Assembly: GCF_002994635.1 (NCBI RefSeq)
Contig: NZ_PVNL01000135.1
Coordinates: 1 to 64,000, forward strand
DNA from: Enhygromyxa salina
GTDB lineage: Bacteria; Myxococcota_A; Polyangia; Nannocystales; Nannocystaceae
Direction of reading: 5' to 3'
DNA: 64,000 nt
Positions within the stretch are counted from its first letter, which is position 1; the number at the start of each line of letters is the position of its first letter. A program made the position numbers and the translations under genes. Under the pieces are notes generated by a model. It made no database searches and was not told the origin of the DNA. It saw only the letters and a program-made list of their open reading frames with translations. Shown here piece by piece: positions 56,388 through 64,000 of this stretch.

Positions 56388-56858
56388 ATGCGCCGGTTTG
56401 TTGTCGCCCTTACTCCTTGTTTGTTCTTTGGCCTCGGGTGTGTCACCGATGCGGAAGGTCCCAACGCCTTCATGTCGGCGGGCTTCAGCACCCAGGCAGC
56501 GGAGACCGACAGCAGCGGTGGTGGCGAGTCAGCGGAGTCCGCCGACTCGGCCGACAGCAGCACCCCGCAGGATCTCCCCAGCAGCGGCGACGGCGATGGC
56601 GATGGCGACACCACCGGTGACGGCGACGCAGATCCCACCACCGGTGACGGCGACGCAGATCCCACGGGCGGCAATGGCGTGTGCGGCAACGGCCTGATCG
56701 ACGACGGTGAGCAGTGCGACGGCGGCAACCTGGGCGGCTTCTCGTGCGTCGACCTGGGCTACTCCGGCGGCACCTTGGGCTGCGACATGGTCACCTGCAC
56801 CTACGACGCGTCCGCCTGCATCATCGACATGGACGGCGGCGGCGGCACCTCCGGCTGA
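56388..56858 (+). CDS. Lipoprotein with Gly-Asp linker and Cys-rich repeat
   Basis: 156 aa. The signal peptide has lipobox FFGLGC and is followed by a Ser/Asp/Gly-rich linker with GDGDGDTTGDGDADPTTGDG. A single CGNGLIDDGEQCDGGNLGG-type module related to DUF4215 repeats and a further Cys module (CVDLGYSGGTLGCDMVTC) complete it. GTG 56385 is an alternative start. It looks like a small relative of the seven-repeat lipoprotein at 36.7-38.3 kb. Function unknown. Confidence 0.75.
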   Translation: MRRFVVALTPCLFFGLGCVTDAEGPNAFMSAGFSTQAAETDSSGGGESAESADSADSSTPQDLPSSGDGDGDGDTTGDGDADPTTGDGDADPTGGNGVCGNGLIDDGEQCDGGNLGGFSCVDLGYSGGTLGCDMVTCTYDASACIIDMDGGGGTSG

Positions 56859-56951
56859 GCTGGGCCGCAAGTCAGGGCCAAGCAAGGCCAGAGCATGGAG
56901 GCGCGGACCAGGGACCTGGCGAGCGTCTCTAAATGCTATTGAAGCGCACGC

Positions 56952-58592
56952 ATGATCCAGCGTGAGCAACTGCGGCGAGCACCCGCGCGGGTGTGGGTGG
57001 CGGTGGCGCTGCTGTGCAGCTGTCTGTTCATGTGCACGGCGCCGGGGCGCATCACCTACCCCGACGACGAGATCGTGTTCCAGACCACCCAGAGTCTGGT
57101 CACGGACCACGACCTCACGATCGCGGGCATCCCCAAGCGCAGCGGCGAGCGGGCGGATCGACCCAACGGCACGTTTGGCTGGGGCAGCGGCCGCGACGGC
57201 CAGCGCTACGGCTTCTTCGGTCACGGGATCTCGATCGTCGCTGCGCCGATCTACGCGCTGGCCGACGCGACCGTCGACGAGGTCCCCAAGCTCTGGCGGT
57301 ACGCCCAGCGCTCTGACCTCTATACCTTTCACAAGCGCGGCCACGAGGCCGACTGGCTGCGGATGGTCGTGAGCGTGACCAATTGCTTGATCACCCCGCT
57401 CGCTGCGGTCTTGCTCGGGCTGTGGCTGCAATCGCTCGGGCACGGGGCGCGGACGTCGGTTCTGATGGCGCTGATCTACGCGCTCGGGACCACGGCCTGG
57501 CCGTACGCGGGGACGCTGCTCAGCGAGCCGCTCAGCGCTGCAGTGTTGCTCGGCGCGGCGCTGGCGATCAGCCGGTTTCATCGCTCGGGCGCGCGCGCGC
57601 AGCTGTGGATCGCCGCGAGCTTGACCGGCCTGAGCGTCCACGTACACGTGCTCAACCTGCTGGCGATCCCGTGTCTGCTCGGCTACGCGCTGGGGCCCGC
57701 GCAGATCCGAGCCCGCGTGCGCGCGAGCTGGCGGATCTGGGCGATCGCGGTGGGGCTCGGTGCGGCTGGCGTGGCCCTGCTCGGCGCGACCCAGTGGTGG
57801 CGGTTCGGCTCGCCGTTCGAGACCGGGCGCTTCGATCACTACGGCCACTGGGTGTGGCCGTTCGAGGGGCTGCTCGCCATGCTGATCGCCCCCGGCCGCA
57901 GCCTGTTTTGGTACTCACCGCCGCTGATCTTGGCGGCGCTGGCGTGGCCGGCGATGCGGCGGCGCGACGAACCCGCGGCCTACCTGGTGCTCGCGCTCTC
58001 GCTGACGCGGCTGGTGTTCGTGGCGTGTCGCAGCGACTGGCACGGCGGCTGGGCGATCGGCCCGCGCTACCTGGTGCCGACCGTCCCGTTCTTGCTGGTG
58101 CCGCTCGCGGGCTGGCTCGAGCGCTGGCGCGAGCACACCAAGCCAGCGCGCGCGGCCGCGGCGGCGCTGCTCGGGGCCAGCGTGCCGCTGCAGGCATGGC
58201 TGGCCAGCCACTCGGTGTTCTCGCTGTTCTGGCAGCTCAACCACGAGTATGGGCGCGACCGCTACATGTGGATCTCCGACTGGCGGCTCGAGGCCACCCC
58301 GGTGATCGCGTTTTGGCGCCAGCAGCAGCCGGCGCTCGAGTTCTGGCGCGCGGGTCAGGCCCGGGCGGCGTGGACCTCGGCGCAGTTTGACGCGCTGTGG
58401 TTTGGCGCGTGGCGGCTGAGCGCGGCGACCGAGGCGGATGGGCTGTGGTGGATCGTGGTGGGGCTGGGCGGGGTCTTGGCGCTCGCTGCCGCGTCGCTCG
58501 GGTGGTGGTTTTGGCGCGCCCGCCGAGCCGTGGACGACCCGCCCGGGCGAGGCTATGGTGAGCGCGATGCTGCTCCCCCAGTGGGTTCATGA
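56952..58592 (+). CDS. Polytopic membrane protein, GT-C-like
   Basis: A 546-aa protein with about ten hydrophobic segments. The first loop carries TYPDDEIVFQTTQSLV (acidic motif as in GT-C enzymes); later blocks are GTLLSEPLSAAVLLGAALA, QWWRFGSPFETGRFDHYG, LFWYSPPLILAALAW and WHGGWAIGPRYLVPTVPFLL. This is the pattern of 'phospholipid-carrier-dependent glycosyltransferase'-like hypothetical membrane proteins of planctomycetes and myxobacteria. Activity is inferred. The last 12 codons overlap the next small gene. Confidence 0.7.
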   Translation: MIQREQLRRAPARVWVAVALLCSCLFMCTAPGRITYPDDEIVFQTTQSLVTDHDLTIAGIPKRSGERADRPNGTFGWGSGRDGQRYGFFGHGISIVAAPIYALADATVDEVPKLWRYAQRSDLYTFHKRGHEADWLRMVVSVTNCLITPLAAVLLGLWLQSLGHGARTSVLMALIYALGTTAWPYAGTLLSEPLSAAVLLGAALAISRFHRSGARAQLWIAASLTGLSVHVHVLNLLAIPCLLGYALGPAQIRARVRASWRIWAIAVGLGAAGVALLGATQWWRFGSPFETGRFDHYGHWVWPFEGLLAMLIAPGRSLFWYSPPLILAALAWPAMRRRDEPAAYLVLALSLTRLVFVACRSDWHGGWAIGPRYLVPTVPFLLVPLAGWLERWREHTKPARAAAAALLGASVPLQAWLASHSVFSLFWQLNHEYGRDRYMWISDWRLEATPVIAFWRQQQPALEFWRAGQARAAWTSAQFDALWFGAWRLSAATEADGLWWIVVGLGGVLALAAASLGWWFWRARRAVDDPPGRGYGERDAAPPVGS

Positions 58593-58779
58593 GCTCGCCA
58601 CGCTGGCCACGCTCGGCCTGGCGGCGGGGTGGCTCGCGTTCCACTGGCTGCGCATTGGGAAGCCCCGAGGCGCGCAGCCGGGGTGCGCACGCTGCGATCA
58701 CAACGCGCGTGGGTCGGACGCTGGCGGCTCTGGCGAGGGCACGGGGATCCGCTCGAAGCGACTGCGCGTGATCGCGTAA
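58555..58779 (+). CDS. Small membrane protein with CxxC
   Basis: A 74-aa protein: one transmembrane helix (ELATLATLGLAAGWLAFHWL) and then a short tail with CARCDHN and a Gly/Ser-rich, basic end. This is the shape of the 'FeoB-associated Cys-rich membrane protein' family, although no feo gene is near. ATG 58567 is an alternative start. It overlaps the 3' end of the GT-C-like gene by 38 bp, so it may be coupled to it. Confidence 0.5.
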   Translation: MVSAMLLPQWVHELATLATLGLAAGWLAFHWLRIGKPRGAQPGCARCDHNARGSDAGGSGEGTGIRSKRLRVIA

Positions 58780-58822
58780 TCGTGCGATCGCGTCATCGTG
58801 TCATCGTGTCATCGCGTCAACG
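58766..58822 (+). repeat. Short degenerate repeat (ATCGCGTCATCGTGT)
   Basis: CGTGATCGCGTAATCGTG, CGATCGCGTCATCGTGTC and ATCGTGTCATCGCGTCA follow one another as 8-10-bp near repeats of [TG]CATCG[CT]G. It overlaps the 3' end of the small membrane protein gene and the gap before the LuxR regulator. Confidence 0.7.
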
Positions 58823-58849
58823 GCAGACCGTGCCGATTCGCGCTCAGCC

Positions 58850-59488
58850 CTACATATCCAGGCAGACCAAGAACCGGACCAGGTGGGCGAGATTGTCGAC
58901 CCCCAGCTTTCGCATCGCGCGACTGCGGTAGACCCGCACCGTCTGCTCGGCGAGGTCGAGCTCCCATGCGATCTGCTTGTTGAGCAGGCCATCACCCGCG
59001 AGCCGGCAGACCCGTCGCTCCTGGGGCGAGAGGGTCGCATAGCGCTCGCGCGCTTGCTCGCTATCAGCCCGAGCGGTTCGCCGCGCTCGGTCGGTCGCCA
59101 CCGCTCTGTCGATCGCGTCGCGCAGCGCGGCGGCGGTCACGGGCTTGACTAGAAAGTCGAGGGCTCCGGCCTTGATCGCCTGGACCGCCGAGGGTACGTC
59201 GGGACAATCACTGATGAATACAATAGAGAGCGGGGGCTTGGCGTCGCCGAGGCGGGCCTGCAATTCAATTCCGCTCATCTGTGGCATACGCAGCTCGAGC
59301 ACGACACAGCCGGGCCCGGCGTCAAACCGGTCAAGAAACTGAATGGGGTTCGCGTAGCCCTGGATCGCGTAGCTGGACCCCTCCAGCATGCCCGAGATGC
59401 TCTGCTGCGCGAACCTGTCGGCACCAACCAGATGCACCGTGGGTGGATGGCCCGACGTTTTTTGGGGGAAATGCTGTAGATCTATCAA
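58850..59488 (-). CDS. FixJ/NarL-type response regulator with Glu at the phosphorylation site
   Basis: A 212-aa two-domain regulator. The receiver (residues ~16-128) has a reduced acidic pocket (LVGADRF instead of VDDD). Glu65 in CVVLELRMPQMSG replaces the phosphoacceptor Asp of the usual LDLRMP; the later Ser (FISD) and Lys (FLVKPV) are conserved. The LuxR-type HTH (~148-205) has LSPQERRVCRLAGDGLLNKQ, and TVRVYRSRAMRKLG. The substitution could mimic phosphorylation. The start (TTG 59488) is uncertain. It is downstream of the MscS-encapsulin genes on the same strand but separated by 115 bp. Confidence 0.85.
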   Translation of the reverse strand: MIDLQHFPQKTSGHPPTVHLVGADRFAQQSISGMLEGSSYAIQGYANPIQFLDRFDAGPGCVVLELRMPQMSGIELQARLGDAKPPLSIVFISDCPDVPSAVQAIKAGALDFLVKPVTAAALRDAIDRAVATDRARRTARADSEQARERYATLSPQERRVCRLAGDGLLNKQIAWELDLAEQTVRVYRSRAMRKLGVDNLAHLVRFLVCLDM

Positions 59489-59523
59489 CTGTCGCTCGCT
59501 CGGGTGCGGGCGTACCCGTAAGT

Positions 59524-59536
59524 CAGTAGTCTACTG
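59524..59536 (-). promoter_or_regulatory. Palindrome CAGTAGTCTACTG upstream of the regulator gene
   Basis: A perfect 13-bp palindrome with an odd centre, 36 bp before the regulator's start codon, in the only AT-richer part of the gap. It could be an operator or part of a promoter. Confidence 0.3.
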
Positions 59537-59603
59537 TTATAGGACCAACTCCAGCCGCTGCGCAAATGCAGCTCGCAAGGTTCACGCTTCTGTCATGACA
59601 CTG

Positions 59604-61268
59604 TCATTTTCGCGCAGCGTGATCCACGCCCACGTGCGGGGCCGGCTCCGGGAACGGCGGCCCCTCCAGCTCGATCGACTTGGGGTACGGTATCTCCAGA
59701 TCGTGGGCCAAGAACGCATCGAACAGCATGCGATTGAGCAACCGCTTGACATCGAAGTGGTTGCCAGGGTGAACCTTGGCCTCGATGCGAACCCGCATCC
59801 AGCTCTCGTCCAGGCTCTCGATACCCATGACCTGAGGTGCGTCGACGACCCGCTCGGGAACGTCCGCCTGCACCTGGGCGCAGACCTCGTCGAGGACCCT
59901 CAGGACCTTGTTCAGGTCCGCCTCGTAGGCCACCGACACCTCGACCACGGCCAGCGTCCACCCCCGACTATAGTTAATGACATTGTTGATCTCTCCATTG
60001 GCCAAGATGTGGAGGCGGCCGAAGCGATCGCGGATTCGGGTGACCCGTGGCGTGATCTCTTCGACGACGCCCTCCGTGTCATTGACGCGAATATAGTCAC
60101 CCTTGAGGATCTGATCCTCAAACAGCAGGAAGATCCCGTTGAGCATGTCGCGCACCAGGGTCTGCGCGCCCAGGCCCACGGCGAGGCCCAGAATGCCGGC
60201 GCCGGCCAAGATCGGCGTGGGGTCCACGCCGAAGTCGCGCAGCACGATCATGCACACGCAAAAGTAGATGATGTACTTCGCGATGTTCTGCAGCAGCTCG
60301 ACGAAGGTGCTGCGTCGCCGGTGGTTCTCGTCTTCCCGCTCCAGGGTCGGCGCCAGCGCCTTGGCGATCATGACCCTGCTAAATTCCACGACCAGGCTGG
60401 CCGCGAAGAAGATCGCGATGATTCGGATGATGATCGGACCGTAGGGGGCGAACGCCTCCAGGGTCTCGAAGCGCTGGATGATGAGGGTGGCGACGCCCAC
60501 GTGAAGGATCGCCGCCAAGCTCATCTGCCCGACCGGCAGCAGCCGCTTGAGCGTGGCGTAGTACTCCTCGAGCAAGCGTGGCTTGTCACGGTCGCCCCGC
60601 TGCTCGAGCAGCTGCCCCGAGACCACGTAGATCGAGTACACCAGCGTCCGCCCCGCGCTGATCAGCATCAGCACATACAGGGCGGTGCTCACAAACCACG
60701 CGAGGACGGTCGGGAGCCCCAGGGCGTTGAGCGACAGCGACACCGCCGCATAGGCGATGCTGAGGTTGATCGCCGAAGGTAGCTGCTGCTCGAACTTGTC
60801 GGCGTAGACCCGCTCCTCTTCGCCGAGGTTGCGCGCCTTCAGTACCTGCGAGATCTTGCGCAGCAACCCCCGGCTCGCTCGCTCGAGCGTGAAGTACCCA
60901 ATGACCAGCGCGACCAACAGCGCGAAGCTGCGGCCGACGGCGGTCATTGCCTCGGGGGTCACGGTCGCCCACGCCGCATCAAACCGCGGCTTGAGGTCGA
61001 CCCCGCTCCACAGCGTGAAGCCCAGCACGCCCGCGCCCGCGACCGCCACCAGCAGCGACAGCGAGACCGCGGCGATCCGCGCGCGCTTGTGGATCCACTC
61101 CGACAGGGGCACGAGGCTGCTGACACCGCTGGCCCGCACGGCCCAGCGAAACAGCGTGCTGGACACCACCAGGCCGCACCACGTGACCACCAGCAGCAGC
61201 GCGACGACCAGACCCACGAGCCACGCGTTGTTCAGCTCGGGGCTATCGGAGAATCGGAGCGTTTCCAT
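59604..61268 (-). CDS. MscS-family mechanosensitive ion channel
   Basis: A 554-aa inner-membrane channel. Five or more hydrophobic spans precede the pore helix, which reads GILGLAVGLGAQTLVRDMLN, followed by the beta domain (IFLLFEDQILKGDYIRV, VVEEITPRVTRIRDRFG, NGEINNVINYSRG) and the C-terminal alpha/beta domain. This is the core of MscS with a long N-terminal membrane extension, like MscM/YnaI-type channels. ATG 61268 was chosen over the longer frame to 61301. It follows the encapsulin genes by 57 bp on the same strand, so cotranscription is likely. Confidence 0.9.
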   Translation of the reverse strand: METLRFSDSPELNNAWLVGLVVALLLVVTWCGLVVSSTLFRWAVRASGVSSLVPLSEWIHKRARIAAVSLSLLVAVAGAGVLGFTLWSGVDLKPRFDAAWATVTPEAMTAVGRSFALLVALVIGYFTLERASRGLLRKISQVLKARNLGEEERVYADKFEQQLPSAINLSIAYAAVSLSLNALGLPTVLAWFVSTALYVLMLISAGRTLVYSIYVVSGQLLEQRGDRDKPRLLEEYYATLKRLLPVGQMSLAAILHVGVATLIIQRFETLEAFAPYGPIIIRIIAIFFAASLVVEFSRVMIAKALAPTLEREDENHRRRSTFVELLQNIAKYIIYFCVCMIVLRDFGVDPTPILAGAGILGLAVGLGAQTLVRDMLNGIFLLFEDQILKGDYIRVNDTEGVVEEITPRVTRIRDRFGRLHILANGEINNVINYSRGWTLAVVEVSVAYEADLNKVLRVLDEVCAQVQADVPERVVDAPQVMGIESLDESWMRVRIEAKVHPGNHFDVKRLLNRMLFDAFLAHDLEIPYPKSIELEGPPFPEPAPHVGVDHAARK

Positions 61269-61325
61269 TGGTCCAATCAGGCGGTGTGAGCGAGTGACCA
61301 AGGTTGCGGCCCAGGCCGCGCCACG

Positions 61326-62693
61326 TCAACGACCAAGTTCGACGTTCTCGAGCACCCCGAGCGCGTCCGGCACGAGCACGGCCACGCTGTAGTAGGCGCT
61401 GACGAGGTAGCTCAGCACCGCTCGCTCGTTGATCCCCATGAACCGAACGTTGAGGCTGGGCTCATACTCGTGGGGGATCCCGGTCTGATGCAGCCCGATC
61501 ACGCCTTGGTGCTCCTCGCCCAGGCGCAGCGCGAGGATCGAGGTGGTCTGGGCGGTGGTGATCGGGATCTTGTCACACGGCAGCAACGGGACCCCGCGCC
61601 ACGCTTGCACGATCTGCCCCCCGACCTCCGTGGTCTGGGGATAGATTCCGCGCCGGGTGCACTCCTGGCCGAACGCCGCGATCGCGCGGGGCTGGGCCAA
61701 GAACAGCTTGGTGCGCTTGCGACGGCACAGCAGCTCGTCGAGGTCGGCGGGTGTCGGCGGGCCGCCGCGGGTCTGCAGGCGCTGCTTGCCCACGACATTG
61801 TGGAGCAGGCCAAAGTCGGGGTTGTTGATGAGCTCGTGCTCCTGCCGCTCGCGCAGCGCCTCAATCGTCAGGCGCAGCTGCTGCTCGGTCTGATCCATCG
61901 ATCCGTTGTAGAGATCGGCGACGCGAGTGTGCACCTTCAAGATGGTCTGGGCGACAGAGAGCTCGTACTCTCGCGGCCGCCGCTCGTAATTGACAAAGGT
62001 CTGCGGCAGCGTGTGCTCGCCGCGGTGGCCCGCGGCCAGCTCGATCTCGGCCTGGCCGTTCTTGTCTTGCGGCCTGCGGGAATTCGCAATGAATTGCTCG
62101 ACATGGGCGCGGAGCGCCGCAGCGTCGCTCAGCGCGCTGTCGAACGCGCTGCGCTCGAGCGTGAGCACGGTGCACGGGGTCTCGGCGCGGACCGTGTAGT
62201 CCCAGGTCTGCGCGGCTTGCAGCACCGCCCGATCGCCGAGGTGATCGCCGTCGCCCAGGGTGCCCAGATCGACGGTGTCGCCGTACTGGCCGAGTCGCGT
62301 CATGCTGGCTCGGCCACGGGCGATCAAGAACAAGCGCTCGGCCGGCTCGCCCGCCGCAGCGAGGACCTCGCCCGCCGCGAGCTCGCGCTGCACGAAGCGA
62401 TCGGCGAGCGCCTCGAGGATCTCGGCGTCCTCGAAGCCCTGCAAGCACGGCAGCTCGCACAGCTCTTGCGGGATCACCCGCACCGAGCCGCCGACATCAG
62501 TGAAGTCAATGCGCCCGTCGCCCGCCACGTGGCTCAGGCGACGGTTGACACGATAGACGCCGCCCGAGACGTCCACCCAGGGAAGCAGCCGCAGCAACCA
62601 CCGTGGGGTGATTCCCTGCATCTGCGGAACCGACTTTGTGACGCTGGCGAGCTTGCGCGCAGCAGCCGTAGAGAGACTCGTGGTCGTATTCAT
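61326..62693 (-). CDS. Family 2B encapsulin shell protein with cNMP-binding-like domain (shell protein 2)
   Basis: A 455-aa HK97-fold nanocompartment shell protein. Residues 1-82 form the N-terminal arm and early capsid part ([21 protein letters not shown]). About 83-200 are a Crp-type cyclic-nucleotide-binding-like domain ([27 protein letters not shown]). From ~215 come the capsid P- and A-domains: [39 protein letters not shown] and [20 protein letters not shown]. This domain order is the hallmark of family 2B encapsulins. The usual cNMP pocket Glu and Arg are not seen (HLGDRAVLQ ... WDYTVRA). It has a good ribosome site AGGAGAA and follows the paralogous gene by 42 bp. Confidence 0.9.
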   Translation of the reverse strand: MNTTTSLSTAAARKLASVTKSVPQMQGITPRWLLRLLPWVDVSGGVYRVNRRLSHVAGDGRIDFTDVGGSVRVIPQELCELPCLQGFEDAEILEALADRFVQRELAAGEVLAAAGEPAERLFLIARGRASMTRLGQYGDTVDLGTLGDGDHLGDRAVLQAAQTWDYTVRAETPCTVLTLERSAFDSALSDAAALRAHVEQFIANSRRPQDKNGQAEIELAAGHRGEHTLPQTFVNYERRPREYELSVAQTILKVHTRVADLYNGSMDQTEQQLRLTIEALRERQEHELINNPDFGLLHNVVGKQRLQTRGGPPTPADLDELLCRRKRTKLFLAQPRAIAAFGQECTRRGIYPQTTEVGGQIVQAWRGVPLLPCDKIPITTAQTTSILALRLGEEHQGVIGLHQTGIPHEYEPSLNVRFMGINERAVLSYLVSAYYSVAVLVPDALGVLENVELGR

Positions 62694-62735
62694 CAGCTCT
62701 GTTCTCCTGGGTGGGCGGCGACGGTCGAGCGCGGG

Positions 62736-64000
62736 CTAGTCGCCCGAGCGGCCGAGCTCGACGCTCTCGAGCATCGCCATGGCGTCAGGCACCAACACCG
62801 CGACCGAGTAGTACGCGCTGACCAGGTACTGCATGATCGCCTTCTCGTTGATACCCATGAACCGCACGTTGAGTCCGGGCTGGTACTCGTCGGGGATCCC
62901 GGTCTGATGCAGGCCGACGACGCCCTGATTGTCGGCGCCAGTACGGATCAACAAGATCGAGCTCATCCGCGACTCGGACACCGGGATCTTGCCGCATGGG
63001 AAGATCGGCACGCCGCGCCACGCGGGGACCTTGTGGCCGCCGACGTCGGTGCTGACCGGGTACACGCCGCGCCGGCTGCACTCGCGCCCAAACGCCGCGA
63101 TCGCGCGGGGGTGGGCCAAGAAGAAGCCGGGCTCCTTGTCGACCATCGACAATAGCTCGTCCATGTCGTCGGGCGTGGGCGGGCCGCTGTGGGTGTGGAT
63201 CCGCTGATCGAGGTTGGTGTTGTGCAGCAACCCAATCTCGGGGTTGTTGAGCATCTCGTACTCCTGCCGCTCACGCAGCGCCTCGATCGTCAGGCGCAGC
63301 TGCTGCTCGGTCTGGTTCATCGGGTTGTTGAACAGGTCAGCGACCCGCGTGTGCACCTGCAGCACGGTCTGGGCCACGCTCAGCTCGTACTCGCGCGGCT
63401 TGAGCTCGTAGTCGACGAACGCGCCGGGGAGCACGTACTCGCCCTTGTGGCCGGCCGACATCTCGATCGCGGCCTCGCCCTCGTTGTCCTGCGGCAGCGC
63501 AGCGCGGGCCTTGAAGCCCTCGACGTGGGTTCGGAGCGCCTCGGACTGCTCGATCATGGCGTCGAACACGTCCTGCTGCAGCGTGAGCACGGTGCAGGTG
63601 GTGACGGCCTTGGCCGTGAACTGCCAGTAATCCTGCGACTCGAGCAGCGCCTGGTAGCTGAAGTGATCGCCGTCGGCCAGGGTGTCCAACACCGTCATGT
63701 CGCCGTACTTGCCGGCGCCGATCATGTTGACCTTGCCGTGCGCGATCAGACACACCGAGTCGGCGGGCTTGCCCAATTCGACGATCACATCGCCGGGCTG
63801 CAGGTCACGCTGAACGAAGCGATCGGCGAGCGCCTGCAGCACCTCGATGTTGTCAAACCCGCGCAGGACCGGCAGCTCGCACAGCTCCTGCGGCACGACC
63901 TGGACCTTGGCCCCGATGTTGGTGAAGGTCACGCGACCGTCACCCACCGCGTAGCTCAAGCGACGGTTGACACGATACACGCCGCCTTGAACGTCGACCC
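62736..64000 (-). CDS. Family 2B encapsulin shell protein with cNMP-binding-like domain (shell protein 1, 5' partial)
   Basis: The frame is open to the window edge ([11 protein letters not shown] at the end), so the start lies beyond 64000; the GTG at 63980 is internal. The protein is clearly paralogous to the 61326-62693 product along its whole length: [53 protein letters not shown] and [20 protein letters not shown]. The cNMP pocket again lacks the canonical Glu/Arg ([10 protein letters not shown] ... YWQFTAKA), and with different residues from its partner. Two tandem shell genes suggest a mixed, two-component shell. A cargo gene may lie upstream, outside the window. Confidence 0.9.
   Translation of the reverse strand, partial: VDVQGGVYRVNRRLSYAVGDGRVTFTNIGAKVQVVPQELCELPVLRGFDNIEVLQALADRFVQRDLQPGDVIVELGKPADSVCLIAHGKVNMIGAGKYGDMTVLDTLADGDHFSYQALLESQDYWQFTAKAVTTCTVLTLQQDVFDAMIEQSEALRTHVEGFKARAALPQDNEGEAAIEMSAGHKGEYVLPGAFVDYELKPREYELSVAQTVLQVHTRVADLFNNPMNQTEQQLRLTIEALRERQEYEMLNNPEIGLLHNTNLDQRIHTHSGPPTPDDMDELLSMVDKEPGFFLAHPRAIAAFGRECSRRGVYPVSTDVGGHKVPAWRGVPIFPCGKIPVSESRMSSILLIRTGADNQGVVGLHQTGIPDEYQPGLNVRFMGINEKAIMQYLVSAYYSVAVLVPDAMAMLESVELGRSGD

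Overview
The window looks like chromosomal DNA of a myxobacterium, most likely from the Nannocystaceae (Nannocystis/Plesiocystis/Enhygromyxa side). This is an inference from four things: very high GC with G/C-ending codons; many lipoproteins with Gly-Asp 'GDGDGD' linkers and DUF4215-type Cys-rich repeats; eukaryote-like Ser/Thr kinases; and choice-of-anchor-L, VCBS and astacin-like surface proteins. No rRNA, tRNA, CRISPR array, transposase or phage gene was recognised.

Layout. 1-2.9 kb: the 3' part of selO and a thiolase. 3.2-11 kb: a giant kinase/ATPase, a PlsC-type acyltransferase and a hybrid histidine kinase. 11-14.6 kb (minus strand): a three-gene, 4-bp-overlapping operon of lipoprotein, VTC polyphosphate-polymerase domain and Na/Pi-cotransporter-like protein. 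15-20 kb: a GT-C-like membrane protein facing a choice-of-anchor-L lipoprotein, with an intrinsic terminator between them. 20.4-27.2 kb: a branched-chain aminotransferase, then an RND/MMPL exporter, a LolA-like periplasmic protein and a DUF1302-like outer-membrane protein, with a CRP-like palindrome inside the cluster. 27.24-27.74 kb: a large inverted-repeat element between two converging genes. 27.7-30 kb: a histone-H1-like Lys/Ala-rich protein with a folded C-terminal domain. 30-38 kb: gamma-carbonic-anhydrase-like protein, lipoproteins, an EAL phosphodiesterase, pyrB and a DUF4215/fibrinogen-like lipoprotein. 38-42 kb: an unrecognised 626-aa protein, an AAA+ C-terminal fragment and an odd kinase. 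42-45 kb: a sugar/polysaccharide operon (FAD protein, GT2, deacetylase). 45-58.8 kb: lipoproteins, an esterase, a decaying metalloprotease/VCBS locus with gene remnants, a PlsC-zinc-ribbon protein and a second polytopic membrane protein. 58.8-64 kb (minus strand): a LuxR regulator with an altered receiver, an MscS channel, and two tandem family-2B encapsulin shell genes with cyclic-nucleotide-binding-like domains.

The most notable items are the twin encapsulin shell genes at the right edge (their cargo probably lies beyond the window), the 119-bp-arm inverted-repeat element at 27.2-27.7 kb, the H1-tail fusion protein, and the VTC/NaPi operon. Several vestigial gene fragments (35.3-35.5, 49.0, 52.4-52.6 and 53.0-53.1 kb) show that the lipoprotein/surface-protein regions turn over by duplication and decay.
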